Of a stretch of DNA of 7,177 nucleotides, positions 1-6,588 are shown one piece after another (position 1 is the first letter of the stretch; each line of letters begins with the position of its first letter). A program made the position numbers and the translations under genes. A model generated the notes under the pieces. That model saw only the letters and a list, made by a program, of their open reading frames with translations, ran no database searches and was not told the origin of the DNA. Source of the stretch: an uncultured Alcanivoracaceae bacterium (lineage in GTDB: Bacteria; Pseudomonadota; Gammaproteobacteria; Pseudomonadales; Alcanivoracaceae); NCBI GenBank assembly GCA_937943665.1, contig CALEAR010000382.1, positions 1 to 7,177 on the forward strand, written 5' to 3'.

Positions 1-51
1 CGCGACCCCAACCTTGGCAAGGTTGTGCTCTACCAACTGAGCTATTCCCGC
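1..51 (-). tRNA. tRNA-Gly (anticodon GCC), 3' part beyond the window edge
   Basis: The minus strand starts at base 51 with the acceptor strand GCGGGAA. It continues with the D-arm/A-box TAGCTCAGTTGG, an anticodon stem CAACC/GGTTG and the 7-base loop TTGCCAA. The anticodon GCC lies at 16-18 and reads GGC and GGU glycine codons. The variable loop and the first T-stem bases are present; about 25 bases (T-arm, acceptor 3' strand) lie outside the window. The visible part closely resembles the E. coli glyVXY-type tRNA. It sits downstream of pgsA, as glyW does in E. coli, where cysT and leuZ follow; those would be off the edge here. It has its own promoter (101-128). Confidence 0.96.
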
Positions 52-91
52 TGATCATTCAGAGAAGATTGTTGTGGAAGCTTCCCTGTCT

Positions 92-128
92 GCGGCGAGC
101 ATTCTACATGAGCCCCCTAGGCTGTCAA
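92..128 (-). promoter_or_regulatory. sigma70-type promoter of the tRNA-Gly gene, with GC-rich discriminator
   Basis: On the minus strand a perfect -35 box TTGACA (128-123) is followed by a 16-base spacer and the -10 box TAGAAT (106-101, 5 of 6 to TATAAT). The next bases, GCTCGCCGC (100-92), are a GC-rich discriminator of the kind found at stable-RNA promoters under ppGpp/DksA (stringent) control. Transcription would start near 94, leaving a leader of roughly 40 bases to be removed before the tRNA 5' end at 51. A 10-base palindrome GGAAGCTTCC lies at 76-85 in that leader. Box identity is seen directly; stringent control is inferred from the family of promoters. Confidence 0.85.
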
Positions 129-196
129 GCCATGTTTTTTCGTTTGGCGAATCTTTGCACAAGTTTCAAATCAACTGCTTAGCAAATGCACAATCT

Positions 197-808
197 TCAC
201 CCATCCGCCTCACTCGACCAAAGATCATACCAAGCAGCGCGCAAATACTGCAGCATGGATGAGAGGGTTAAAAAGGTGGCTAGATATAAGAGTGCGTAGG
301 AAAGTAACAGCTTCCAGCTAAAAATAATCTCCCCCATACCGCCCTTTTCCACGGGGAAATAAAGCAACAGAGTAATGGCCACCATTTGCACAATGGTTTT
401 CACCTTGCCCATATTACTCACCGCCACATTGGCTCGCTTGCCGAGTTCTGCCATCCATTCACGCAGAGCTGAAACTAAAATTTCTCGAGAAATAATCACC
501 AAGGCAGGAATAGTCATCCAAATGGTTTTGTGCCCATGCACTAGCAATAGCAAAGCCACCGCCACCATAAGCTTATCCGCCACGGGATCAATAAAAGCAC
601 CAAAACGGCTGGTGAGCTTCATTTTGCGAGCTAAATATCCATCAAAGGCATCGGTGATACCTGCCACTGCAAAAATCACGGCCGCAATAAGTGGGCTGGA
701 TTTAAACGGCAAGAAAAACACAAGCACCAGTACAGGAACCGAAGCCAGCCGCGCTAATGTGAGTAGGTTGGGAAGTGTTAAGGCGGTGGCATAATCGGTT
801 TTACGCAT
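197..808 (-). CDS. pgsA: CDP-diacylglycerol--glycerol-3-phosphate 3-phosphatidyltransferase
   Basis: PgsA is an inner-membrane enzyme that transfers a phosphatidyl group from CDP-diacylglycerol to glycerol-3-phosphate, the committed step to phosphatidylglycerol and cardiolipin. The CDP-alcohol phosphotransferase signature DGx2ARx8Gx3Dx3D is complete: Asp56-Gly57, Ala60-Arg61, Gly70, Asp74 and Asp78; Asp53 is also kept. Hydrophobic stretches near residues 22-35, 39-52, 80-92, 95-112, 138-151 and 166-187 fit a multi-pass protein. Residues 111-125 and the ending LSSMLQYLRAA match E. coli PgsA closely. It is 203 residues against about 182 in E. coli; the extra is a short N-terminal lead, a longer loop near 152-165 and a longer tail. 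The ATG at 808 has AAGG seven bases upstream and lies 23 bases after the uvrC stop, so it is co-transcribed with uvrC and gacA, the classic arrangement. Confidence 0.96.
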   Translation of the reverse strand: MRKTDYATALTLPNLLTLARLASVPVLVLVFFLPFKSSPLIAAVIFAVAGITDAFDGYLARKMKLTSRFGAFIDPVADKLMVAVALLLLVHGHKTIWMTIPALVIISREILVSALREWMAELGKRANVAVSNMGKVKTIVQMVAITLLLYFPVEKGGMGEIIFSWKLLLSYALLYLATFLTLSSMLQYLRAAWYDLWSSEADG

Positions 809-831
809 GTGAATACCTTGTCTTTAACATG

Positions 832-2664
832 TTACTCGTGAAGCCAGGCATAAATAGTGCGGGCCAACTGAGGGCCAATCCCCTCCACGGCGGCAATGGC
901 TTCCTCGGAAGCATTACGTAACTGTGCCAACCCCCCAAAATGGTGCAACAGGGCCCTTCGGCGTTTGGGGCCCACCCCTGGGATACCTTCTAGCACAGAG
1001 CCTGTGCGGCTTTTTTGGCGTCGCGCCCGATGACCTAGCAAGGCAAAGCGGTGAGCCTCATCGCGAATTTGTTGCAATAAATGAAGCCCCCTATGTTCCG
1101 CGGGTAAGACTATTACAGTCCCATCAACTTTATGCAACCGTTCTTCCACATTTTTGTGCTTACCTGGCCCTTGGCTAATGCCAATAATTTCTTGATCCGG
1201 CAAACCAAGCTCTGCTAATGCAGTTGCCACTGTACTCACCTGCCCTTTACCACCATCAATAAGCACTAAATGAGGCATGGGCTGTTCGTTTTCAATCATA
1301 CGGCGGTAGCGACGCACCACCGCCTCAGCTAAAGCGGCATAATCATCCCCCGCTTGAGGTGGTGCCACATTGTAACGACGATAATCGCTTTTCACTGGCC
1401 CCTCCAAGCCAAACACCACGCAAGCTGCCACTGCCTTTTCCCCGCCCGTGTGGCTAATATCAAAGCACTCTATACGTTCCGGCACACTATGCAGAGACAG
1501 CGCCTCCTGCAAGGCCATCAAACGCTGTTCCATGTTTTGTTGCTTGGCCAGCAAATTCACCATGGAGTGTTGGGCATTTTCCTCTGCTAAACGCCGCCAT
1601 GCCTGCCGCTGGCCACGCACCTGATGAGCAAAACGCAGGCGCCTACCATGACGCTGAAACAGTGCCTCCCTTAAACTTTCACTATGGATGGCATGGCTAA
1701 GCAATACTTCTTTAGGCAGCTTCTCCGTGCTTTCCATGGCTAAATAATATTGTTCCACAAAGCTTTTTAACACGTCCTCTGGACGTTGATCCAAATGCAA
1801 GGTAAGCCCATGGCTTTGATGGCCTAACAAACGACCGTGACGAATACTCAGCTGCTCCACCACCGCCTTACCATGGCGCACTATCACCGCAAACACATCA
1901 GCGCTAGCGGTTTCATCGGTGGTATCCACATATTGTTTTTGCTGAATCAATCGCAAGGCGGCAATTTGATCGCGCAATTCAGCAGCTCGCTCAAAGGCTA
2001 AGGCCTGTGAGGCATCTAGCATTTGTTGCTCTAAATCCGCAAGCAGCTGATTATCACGGCCCTCCAAAAAATCCACCGCCATTTCCACTTGTTTGGCATA
2101 CGCCTCCATGGAGACCTTACCCACACAGGGTGCTGTGCATCGCTTAATTTGATATTGCAGGCAGGGACGCGTGCGTTGCTTAAACATGGTGTCGTGGCAA
2201 TTACGTAGTTTAAACACCTTTTCAAGTACATTTAGCGCCTCTTTAACGCTTGCCACACTAGGGTAAGGACCAAAATACTGCCCGGTTTTTTTGCGTTCAC
2301 CACGGTGAAAACCCACCCGCGGAAACGCATGGGCTCTATCAATTAAAATATAGGGGTAGGATTTATCGTCACGTAATAAAATATTGTAAGGCGGCCGATG
2401 GGTTTTAATCAGCGCCTGTTCTAAGAGCAAAGCCTCGGTTTCATCATGGGTAACGGTGGTTTCCACATAGGCCACATGGGAGAGCATAGCTTCCGTTTTT
2501 CGCGAGGTGATCTTTCCTACAAAGTAGCTGGATAAGCGATCATGAAGGTTACGCGCCTTACCCACATAAAGAATCTTTTTATGCTGATTAAAAAAGCGAT
2601 ACACGCCGGGTTTCCGCGTGCATCGCTTTAGAAAAGACTCACTATCAAATGTTGTTTTACTCAA
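832..2664 (-). CDS. uvrC: UvrABC excinuclease subunit C
   Basis: UvrC makes the dual incisions in nucleotide excision repair after UvrA/UvrB have located the lesion. Domains in order: GIY-YIG nuclease at about 18-95 (GVY 20-22, YVGKARNL 33-40, Glu77), responsible for the 3' cut; four cysteines C156, C168, C176 and C180 with the same spacing as the iron-sulfur cluster ligands of E. coli UvrC (C154, C166, C174, C178); UVR coiled-coil motif near 205-240, which contacts UvrB; RNase H-like nuclease with Asp402 (FDISHT), Asp470 (LIDGGKGQ) and His538 (DEAHRF), responsible for the 5' cut; tandem helix-hairpin-helix at about 556-608. At 610 residues it has the E. coli length, with no lesion visible. 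The start is a TTG (2664-2662) overlapping the gacA stop as TTGA. It is chosen because no in-frame ATG is near and the N-terminus then aligns with E. coli MSDQFDAKAFL. Confidence 0.97.
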   Translation of the reverse strand: MSKTTFDSESFLKRCTRKPGVYRFFNQHKKILYVGKARNLHDRLSSYFVGKITSRKTEAMLSHVAYVETTVTHDETEALLLEQALIKTHRPPYNILLRDDKSYPYILIDRAHAFPRVGFHRGERKKTGQYFGPYPSVASVKEALNVLEKVFKLRNCHDTMFKQRTRPCLQYQIKRCTAPCVGKVSMEAYAKQVEMAVDFLEGRDNQLLADLEQQMLDASQALAFERAAELRDQIAALRLIQQKQYVDTTDETASADVFAVIVRHGKAVVEQLSIRHGRLLGHQSHGLTLHLDQRPEDVLKSFVEQYYLAMESTEKLPKEVLLSHAIHSESLREALFQRHGRRLRFAHQVRGQRQAWRRLAEENAQHSMVNLLAKQQNMEQRLMALQEALSLHSVPERIECFDISHTGGEKAVAACVVFGLEGPVKSDYRRYNVAPPQAGDDYAALAEAVVRRYRRMIENEQPMPHLVLIDGGKGQVSTVATALAELGLPDQEIIGISQGPGKHKNVEERLHKVDGTVIVLPAEHRGLHLLQQIRDEAHRFALLGHRARRQKSRTGSVLEGIPGVGPKRRRALLHHFGGLAQLRNASEEAIAAVEGIGPQLARTIYAWLHE

Positions 2665-2679
2665 CCTCGGGACCTTTTA
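2661..2679 (-). promoter_or_regulatory. uvrC ribosome-binding site and TTGA stop/start overlap with gacA
   Basis: The last codons of gacA read GGT AAA AGG TCC CGA GGT TGA. The uvrC start TTG shares its last two bases with that TGA stop. AAAAGG ends eight bases before the TTG and is the plausible Shine-Dalgarno element; the GAGG directly abutting the TTG is too close to serve. A non-ATG start overlapping the upstream stop suggests translational coupling, with ribosomes finishing gacA re-initiating on uvrC. The overlap is seen; the coupling is inferred. Confidence 0.7.
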
Positions 2680-3317
2680 CCATTATATGCGCTGAGCATG
2701 CCGTGTCGCATAGCCATTATGGTCATCCCCACATCGCTGTCCACCCCTAGCTTGCCATAGATGCGGTAGCGATAGGTGTTCACTGTTTTAGGGGATAAAT
2801 ACAATTGCTGCGCAATATCTTTCACCCGATAACATTGAGTAATAAGGGACATTACCTGCAGCTCTCGCTCCGACAGTGTTTCAAAAGGGCTGTTATATTC
2901 CACATAGGATTTCATAGCCATTTCTTGGGCAATATGTGAAGTAATATAGTTTTGTCCCGACATGATGGTTCTCACCGCGCGCATCAGGTTGTCATCACTA
3001 TCATGGAGGCTAACAAAACCTTCTGCACCCGCTTTAATAGCCATGCTCGGGTAAGGTGCGGCCTCTGAGGTTGTTACCACAAGTATCTTAGTATCTTGCT
3101 GAATGCGCTTAATGCGTTTGATGGTCTCAATGCCACCTATGCCCCCCATATTAATATCCAGCAACACCAAATCTGGTTCTATTTGGCGAACCAACTGTAT
3201 GGCTTCTTCACCGGTTTCCGCATCGGCTACCACGGTGTAATCTTCCAGTTGCTGAAATAGTTGTATTAACGCTGCACGAAAAAGTTGATAAGGATTAACA
3301 ATAATGATTTTACCCAT
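2661..3317 (-). CDS. gacA: GacA/UvrY-family response regulator with a degenerate receiver pocket
   Basis: GacA/UvrY proteins are NarL/FixJ-type regulators that, when phosphorylated by GacS/BarA, activate the small RNAs (CsrB/RsmZ type) that titrate CsrA/RsmA. This 218-residue protein aligns end to end with P. aeruginosa GacA (214). It has a receiver at 1-125 and a LuxR-type helix-turn-helix at about 145-210, with the family hallmark SPKTVNTYRYRI at 175-186 and RHGM near 204. Synteny gacA-uvrC-pgsA supports orthology. The phospho-acceptor Asp54 and switch Thr82 are present. The acidic pair Asp8-Asp9 is Asn8-Pro9 (VNPYQLFR for VDDHDLVR), Lys104 is Leu, and the MPG after Asp54 is MGG. These are the residues that bind Mg2+ and phosphate, so phosphorylation may be weak or lost. 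The ATG at 3317 is chosen over an upstream in-frame ATG at 3341 because it has AGGA nine bases upstream and gives the usual GacA N-terminus. Confidence 0.93.
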   Translation of the reverse strand: MGKIIIVNPYQLFRAALIQLFQQLEDYTVVADAETGEEAIQLVRQIEPDLVLLDINMGGIGGIETIKRIKRIQQDTKILVVTTSEAAPYPSMAIKAGAEGFVSLHDSDDNLMRAVRTIMSGQNYITSHIAQEMAMKSYVEYNSPFETLSERELQVMSLITQCYRVKDIAQQLYLSPKTVNTYRYRIYGKLGVDSDVGMTIMAMRHGMLSAYNGKRSRG

Positions 3318-3335
3318 TGGGCCACATCCTTTTAT
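3318..3335 (-). promoter_or_regulatory. gacA ribosome-binding site overlapping a CsrA/RsmA-like motif
   Basis: Upstream of the gacA ATG the minus strand reads ATAAAAGGATGT (3335-3324), then GGCCCA and the ATG. AAAAGGA is the Shine-Dalgarno element, nine bases from the start. The 12-mer agrees with the in-vitro-selected CsrA consensus RUACARGGAUGU at 11 of 12 positions, the exception being A for C at position 4. CsrA/RsmA bound here would block ribosome access. The match is seen. Because any good Shine-Dalgarno contains GGA, regulation is an inference that the flanking AU and AUGU strengthen but do not prove. Confidence 0.5.
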
Positions 3336-3368
3336 GCACAATTGGTTGTTTTAGTTGTAATTATTATG

Positions 3369-3393
3369 GCTGGGGCTATCCTCTAGCCCCAGC
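3369..3393 (-). repeat. perfect 10-bp stem-loop in the algC-gacA gap, loop GAGGA on the gacA strand
   Basis: The arms GCTGGGGCTA and TAGCCCCAGC are perfect inverse complements around a 5-base spacer, read GAGGA on the minus strand. The stem is GC-rich and would be very stable in the RNA reading towards gacA, ending 51 bases before its ATG. The bases after it on the minus strand (CATAATAATTACAAC) do not form a U-tract, and neither does the other side, so it is not a canonical intrinsic terminator. It could be a weak terminator for the pgi-algC transcript, a gacA leader structure presenting a GGA loop to CsrA, or a DNA palindrome bound by a protein. Confidence 0.75.
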
Positions 3394-3473
3394 AGATCCA
3401 AGCATAGCCCAAGAAAAATTAAAATTTGTGAACTCGTTAATACTCCTTGCCCTGAATAGGCAAAGGCTCACAA

Positions 3474-3490
3474 CAAAAGTAAAACTTTTG
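3474..3490 (-). repeat. AT-rich inverted repeat CAAAAGT-N3-ACTTTTG downstream of algC
   Basis: A perfect 7-bp inverted repeat with a 3-base centre lies 24 bases after the algC stop. As RNA it is a weak AU hairpin without a U-tract, so it is unlikely to terminate transcription. As DNA it could be a small operator for a dimeric regulator. The sequence between it and the 3369-3393 hairpin probably holds the gacA promoter, but I see no pair of -35/-10 boxes at proper spacing that I would defend; TATTAA near 3442-3437 is only a weak -10 candidate. Confidence 0.35.
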
Positions 3491-3513
3491 CCCAATAAAT
3501 GAGCAAAACCGAT

Positions 3514-4899
3514 CTATTCAGTGCTCACCCCTTCCTTTTCCATGGCTTGACGAATGTTATTTTCAAAAACCCGTTGAATACGCTCTAAGGCTTCTTGGGT
3601 ACGGCCTTCATAACGGGTCACTAGTTTGGGGGAGGTGGTAGAAACGCGGCACAGCCCCCAGCCATCGTCGTAATCCACACGTAACCCATCGATGGTGGTG
3701 CGTTTGCCATCACCAAAATCACCTTCCGCCACTAAACGTTCCACCACCTTAAACTTCTTGGCATCACTCACCGCAATGTTAATCTCTGGGGTGCTGGGAT
3801 CCTGTGGAAACTGGGCAAAAAAGCTATCTGCATCTTGCGGTGTTTTGGCTAAAATTTCTAACATACGAGCAGCGGCATAAAGGCCATCATCAAAACCGTA
3901 CCAACGTTCTGAAAAGAAAATATGCCCACTCATTTCCCCTGCCAATGGGGCGCCTGTGGCCTTCATGCGGGCTTTAATTAAGGAATGCCCTGTTTGCCAC
4001 ATTTCAGGTTCCCCCCCATGCTCAGCAATGAGTTTGGCTAAATTACCACTGCACTTCACATCATAAATAATACGGGCCCCTGGCACTCGGCTTAGCACAT
4101 CTTGGGCATAGGCCATCATAAGGCGGTCAGGATAAATGAGCTCACCCTTTGGTGTTACCACTCCCACTCTATCGCCATCACCATCAAAGCCTAAACCTAA
4201 ATCCGCTTGGGTTTCTGCCACCACACGCATTAAATCCTGCATATTGGCAGGATCGCCAGGATCTGGATGATGGTTGGGGAAATTACCGTCAATATCAGTG
4301 AACAAGGGCACCACTTCACAACCGAGTAACGCCATTAATTGTGGCGCTAACTCCCCTGCCACGCCATTGCCTGTATCCACCACCACTTTTAAAGGGCGTG
4401 CAAGAGACACATCCTGCACAATGCGATCTAAATAAGCCTGGGAAATATCTTCTTCCCTGAATGAACCTTCACCTGAGCTAAATTCTTGCGCCACAATACG
4501 GCGATACAAATCCTCAATGGCATCCCCTGAAAGGGTTTCCCCCGCTAACATGATTTTAAAACCGTTATAATCCGGTGGGTTATGGCTGCCTGTGACCATA
4601 ACACCAGAATCCACTCCAGGCAGAGTGGATGCTGCATAGTACAAAACAGGGGTGGGCACCTGCCCCACATTCACCACATGGCAGCCCCCTTCCCTAAGCC
4701 CCTGAATAAGGGCTTTTAACAGGCTTGGGCCTGATAAACGTCCGTCCCGTGCCACAGCGATGGTATCTCTGCCACGAGCTTGGTTTTCTGCAGCAATGGC
4801 ACGGCCAATCAGGGTGGCCACGGCTTCGTTAAGGGTTTCGCCTACCACACCGCGGATGTCATAGGCACGAAAAATAGAAGCTTCAATGTGAGTGGTCAT
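3514..4899 (-). CDS. algC: phosphomannomutase/phosphoglucomutase (AlgC-type alpha-D-phosphohexomutase)
   Basis: This cytoplasmic enzyme interconverts the 6- and 1-phosphates of mannose and glucose. It supplies GDP-mannose and UDP/dTDP-glucose precursors for alginate, LPS and other exopolysaccharides. The 461 residues match P. aeruginosa AlgC (463) over four domains. Visible sites: N-terminal FRAYDIRG (10-17), phosphoserine loop TGSHNPP with catalytic Ser105, metal loop DGDGDR with Asp239, Asp241 and Asp243, sugar-recognition loop GEMSGH (321-326), and C-terminal phosphate loop starting at Arg418. That last loop reads RVSTTSP where the family usually has RxSNTxP, so Asn is Thr at 421. It starts 12 bases after the pgi stop with only a weak GAG six bases upstream, so it is probably translated in coupling with pgi. 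A run of seven G lies in its coding strand (4017-4011). The product is clear; whether mannose or glucose is the main substrate in vivo is not. Confidence 0.96.
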   Translation of the reverse strand: MTTHIEASIFRAYDIRGVVGETLNEAVATLIGRAIAAENQARGRDTIAVARDGRLSGPSLLKALIQGLREGGCHVVNVGQVPTPVLYYAASTLPGVDSGVMVTGSHNPPDYNGFKIMLAGETLSGDAIEDLYRRIVAQEFSSGEGSFREEDISQAYLDRIVQDVSLARPLKVVVDTGNGVAGELAPQLMALLGCEVVPLFTDIDGNFPNHHPDPGDPANMQDLMRVVAETQADLGLGFDGDGDRVGVVTPKGELIYPDRLMMAYAQDVLSRVPGARIIYDVKCSGNLAKLIAEHGGEPEMWQTGHSLIKARMKATGAPLAGEMSGHIFFSERWYGFDDGLYAAARMLEILAKTPQDADSFFAQFPQDPSTPEINIAVSDAKKFKVVERLVAEGDFGDGKRTTIDGLRVDYDDGWGLCRVSTTSPKLVTRYEGRTQEALERIQRVFENNIRQAMEKEGVSTE

Positions 4900-4911
4900 T
4901 ATTTGCTCGCT

Positions 4912-6576
4912 TTACTCTGTCTCTTGGTGGGCATGAATGTGAGCAATCAAGCCCTGTGTGGAGCTATCTAAATGCTCTGCAATAGGCTCAGATTGATTAA
5001 TATAACCGAGGGTTTCTGTGGCGATCACTTTACCCATTTCCACCCCCCACTGATCAAAGGGGTTAATGTTCCACAGCACCGATTGCACAAACACCTTATG
5101 CTCATAAGCGGCTAACAATGCGCCCATGGCATAAGGGCTAATTTCTTCGCAGAGCAAGGTGGTACTAGGTTGATTACCGGGATAACGCTTATAGCTAGGA
5201 GCGTTTTCTTCTTGGGCGAAAGCTTTTTCGCCAAACGCCAACAAACGGGATTGTGCCAAGCAGTTAGCCAAAGAAAGCTCATGCTGTCGCCTTAATTCCT
5301 CTTCCGATTCACCGTGATGGGGTTCATGATAACGCTTAGCGGATACAATAAAATCACAGGTCACCGGTACTGTGCCTTGATGCAGCAGTTGGTAAAAGGC
5401 ATGCTGCGCATTAGAACCCACATCCCCCCATAAAACAGGGCAAGTGTGAACCGCAACAGGGTTGCCCTCTCGATCCACAGATTTACCATTGGATTCCATT
5501 TCCAGCTGTTCTAGGTAGCTAGGCAAAAATTTTAATCGCCCATCATAGGGCAAAATGGCATGGGCACTAATGCCTAGGGCATTGGTATTCCACACGCCCA
5601 CCAGCCCCATTAACACGGGAATATTTTTCTCCCAGGGCGTGTTTTTAAAGTGCACATCCATGGCATGGGCACCCGCCAATAATTCACGGAAGGGCCCCAT
5701 GCCTATACGAATGGCAATGGGCAAGCCAATGGCTGACCACAGGGAAAATCGCCCCCCTACCCAAGACCAAAAATTCAGCTGATTCTCTGGCTGAATACCC
5801 CAAGCAGCCATTTTATCGGCTGCTGCTGAAACGCCAATGAAATGACATCGCAACATGGCATCTGTGTTGCCCAAGTGCCGCTCTAACCAAGCCCTCGCAG
5901 TGGCTGCATTGTAAAGGGTATCCACGGTGGTGAAGGATTTTGAAGAAACAATAAATAAGGTGGTATCTGGGCGCAGCTCACGCAACCTTGGAGATAACTG
6001 GCTGCCATCCATGGAAGAAACAAAGTGCACGCGCAAAGGGTGTGCTGTACTTGCATGGGCATCTGCCAACGCTTGGCTAAGCATAAAGGGGCCTAAATCT
6101 GAGCCACCCACGCCAATGTTCACCACATCGGTTATGGGCTCACCAGAAATACCTCGCCAATGGCCTGCATGGATTTTCTCCACGATGCGCTCCATTTTGG
6201 CAAGCTCTTCGGCCACGGCGTTAAATACGCCGGCCTGTGGCTCCTTAAGCGCCTGCGAATCAGAGGCACGCAGGGCCCAGTGCCAGGCTGGGCGCCCCTC
6301 CGAATGGTTCACCTTTGCGTGGCTAAACAAACGTGAAATCCATTCATCCAACTGTTGTTGTTTAGCCAAAGCCAATAAGGACGCCAAGGCCTCTTCATCT
6401 AAGCGCTGCTTGCTAATATCGAGCAACAAGGGACCAAGCTGAAACTGCCATTGAGCAAAACGTTGCGGATTCTGGGCAAATAAATCGGCAATATGAGTGT
6501 TTTGCAAGCGCTCTGCCGCCTGCGCCACCGCCTGCCAAGCAGCAGGTAAGGAGGGTTTGAACGCTATTCCTCTCAT
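4912..6576 (-). CDS. pgi: glucose-6-phosphate isomerase
   Basis: Pgi interconverts glucose-6-phosphate and fructose-6-phosphate in the cytoplasm, linking glycolysis/gluconeogenesis to the hexose-1-phosphates made by the next gene, algC. The 554 residues compare with 549 in E. coli. Paired SIS sugar-phosphate domains are visible: NIGVGGSDLGP (153-163), the phosphate-binding SSKSFTT (211-217), signature VGGRFSLWSAIGLP (273-286), MESNGK with the base Glu361, QHAFYQLLHQG with His392, and QWGVEMGK with Lys516, which correspond to E. coli Glu355, His386 and Lys514. No key residue is missing. The ATG (6576-6574) overlaps the TGA of the upstream dehydrogenase reading frame as ATGA, with GGAG seven bases before the start. 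This points to translational coupling with a once-intact upstream gene. Confidence 0.97.
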   Translation of the reverse strand: MRGIAFKPSLPAAWQAVAQAAERLQNTHIADLFAQNPQRFAQWQFQLGPLLLDISKQRLDEEALASLLALAKQQQLDEWISRLFSHAKVNHSEGRPAWHWALRASDSQALKEPQAGVFNAVAEELAKMERIVEKIHAGHWRGISGEPITDVVNIGVGGSDLGPFMLSQALADAHASTAHPLRVHFVSSMDGSQLSPRLRELRPDTTLFIVSSKSFTTVDTLYNAATARAWLERHLGNTDAMLRCHFIGVSAAADKMAAWGIQPENQLNFWSWVGGRFSLWSAIGLPIAIRIGMGPFRELLAGAHAMDVHFKNTPWEKNIPVLMGLVGVWNTNALGISAHAILPYDGRLKFLPSYLEQLEMESNGKSVDREGNPVAVHTCPVLWGDVGSNAQHAFYQLLHQGTVPVTCDFIVSAKRYHEPHHGESEEELRRQHELSLANCLAQSRLLAFGEKAFAQEENAPSYKRYPGNQPSTTLLCEEISPYAMGALLAAYEHKVFVQSVLWNINPFDQWGVEMGKVIATETLGYINQSEPIAEHLDSSTQGLIAHIHAHQETE

Positions 6577-6588
6577 CGCCCAACTCCG
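6573..6588 (-). promoter_or_regulatory. pgi ribosome-binding site within the dehydrogenase tail, ATGA overlap
   Basis: The end of the dehydrogenase frame reads GGAGTTGGGCGATGA. GGAG is a good Shine-Dalgarno element seven bases before the pgi ATG, and the final A plus the TG of the start form the TGA stop. With the premature TAA upstream, ribosomes on the first gene now leave 176 bases before pgi, so pgi would depend on this site alone. Confidence 0.7.

Noticed and set aside
375..794. 139-codon plus-strand open frame opposite pgsA
   Set aside because: It lies wholly inside the certain pgsA gene, has low-complexity Ser/Thr/Ala-rich content, and shows no family motif; it is an antisense shadow.
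3318..3341. Upstream in-frame ATG (3341) as the gacA start
   Set aside because: It adds eight residues not seen in GacA/UvrY, overlies the good Shine-Dalgarno of the ATG at 3317, and has no comparable site of its own.
3369..3393. Canonical Rho-independent terminator
   Set aside because: The stem is strong but neither strand has the required U-rich run right after it.
5927..6442. 171-codon plus-strand open frame opposite pgi
   Set aside because: pgi is unambiguous here with all catalytic residues; the antisense product resembles no family and lacks a convincing ribosome site.
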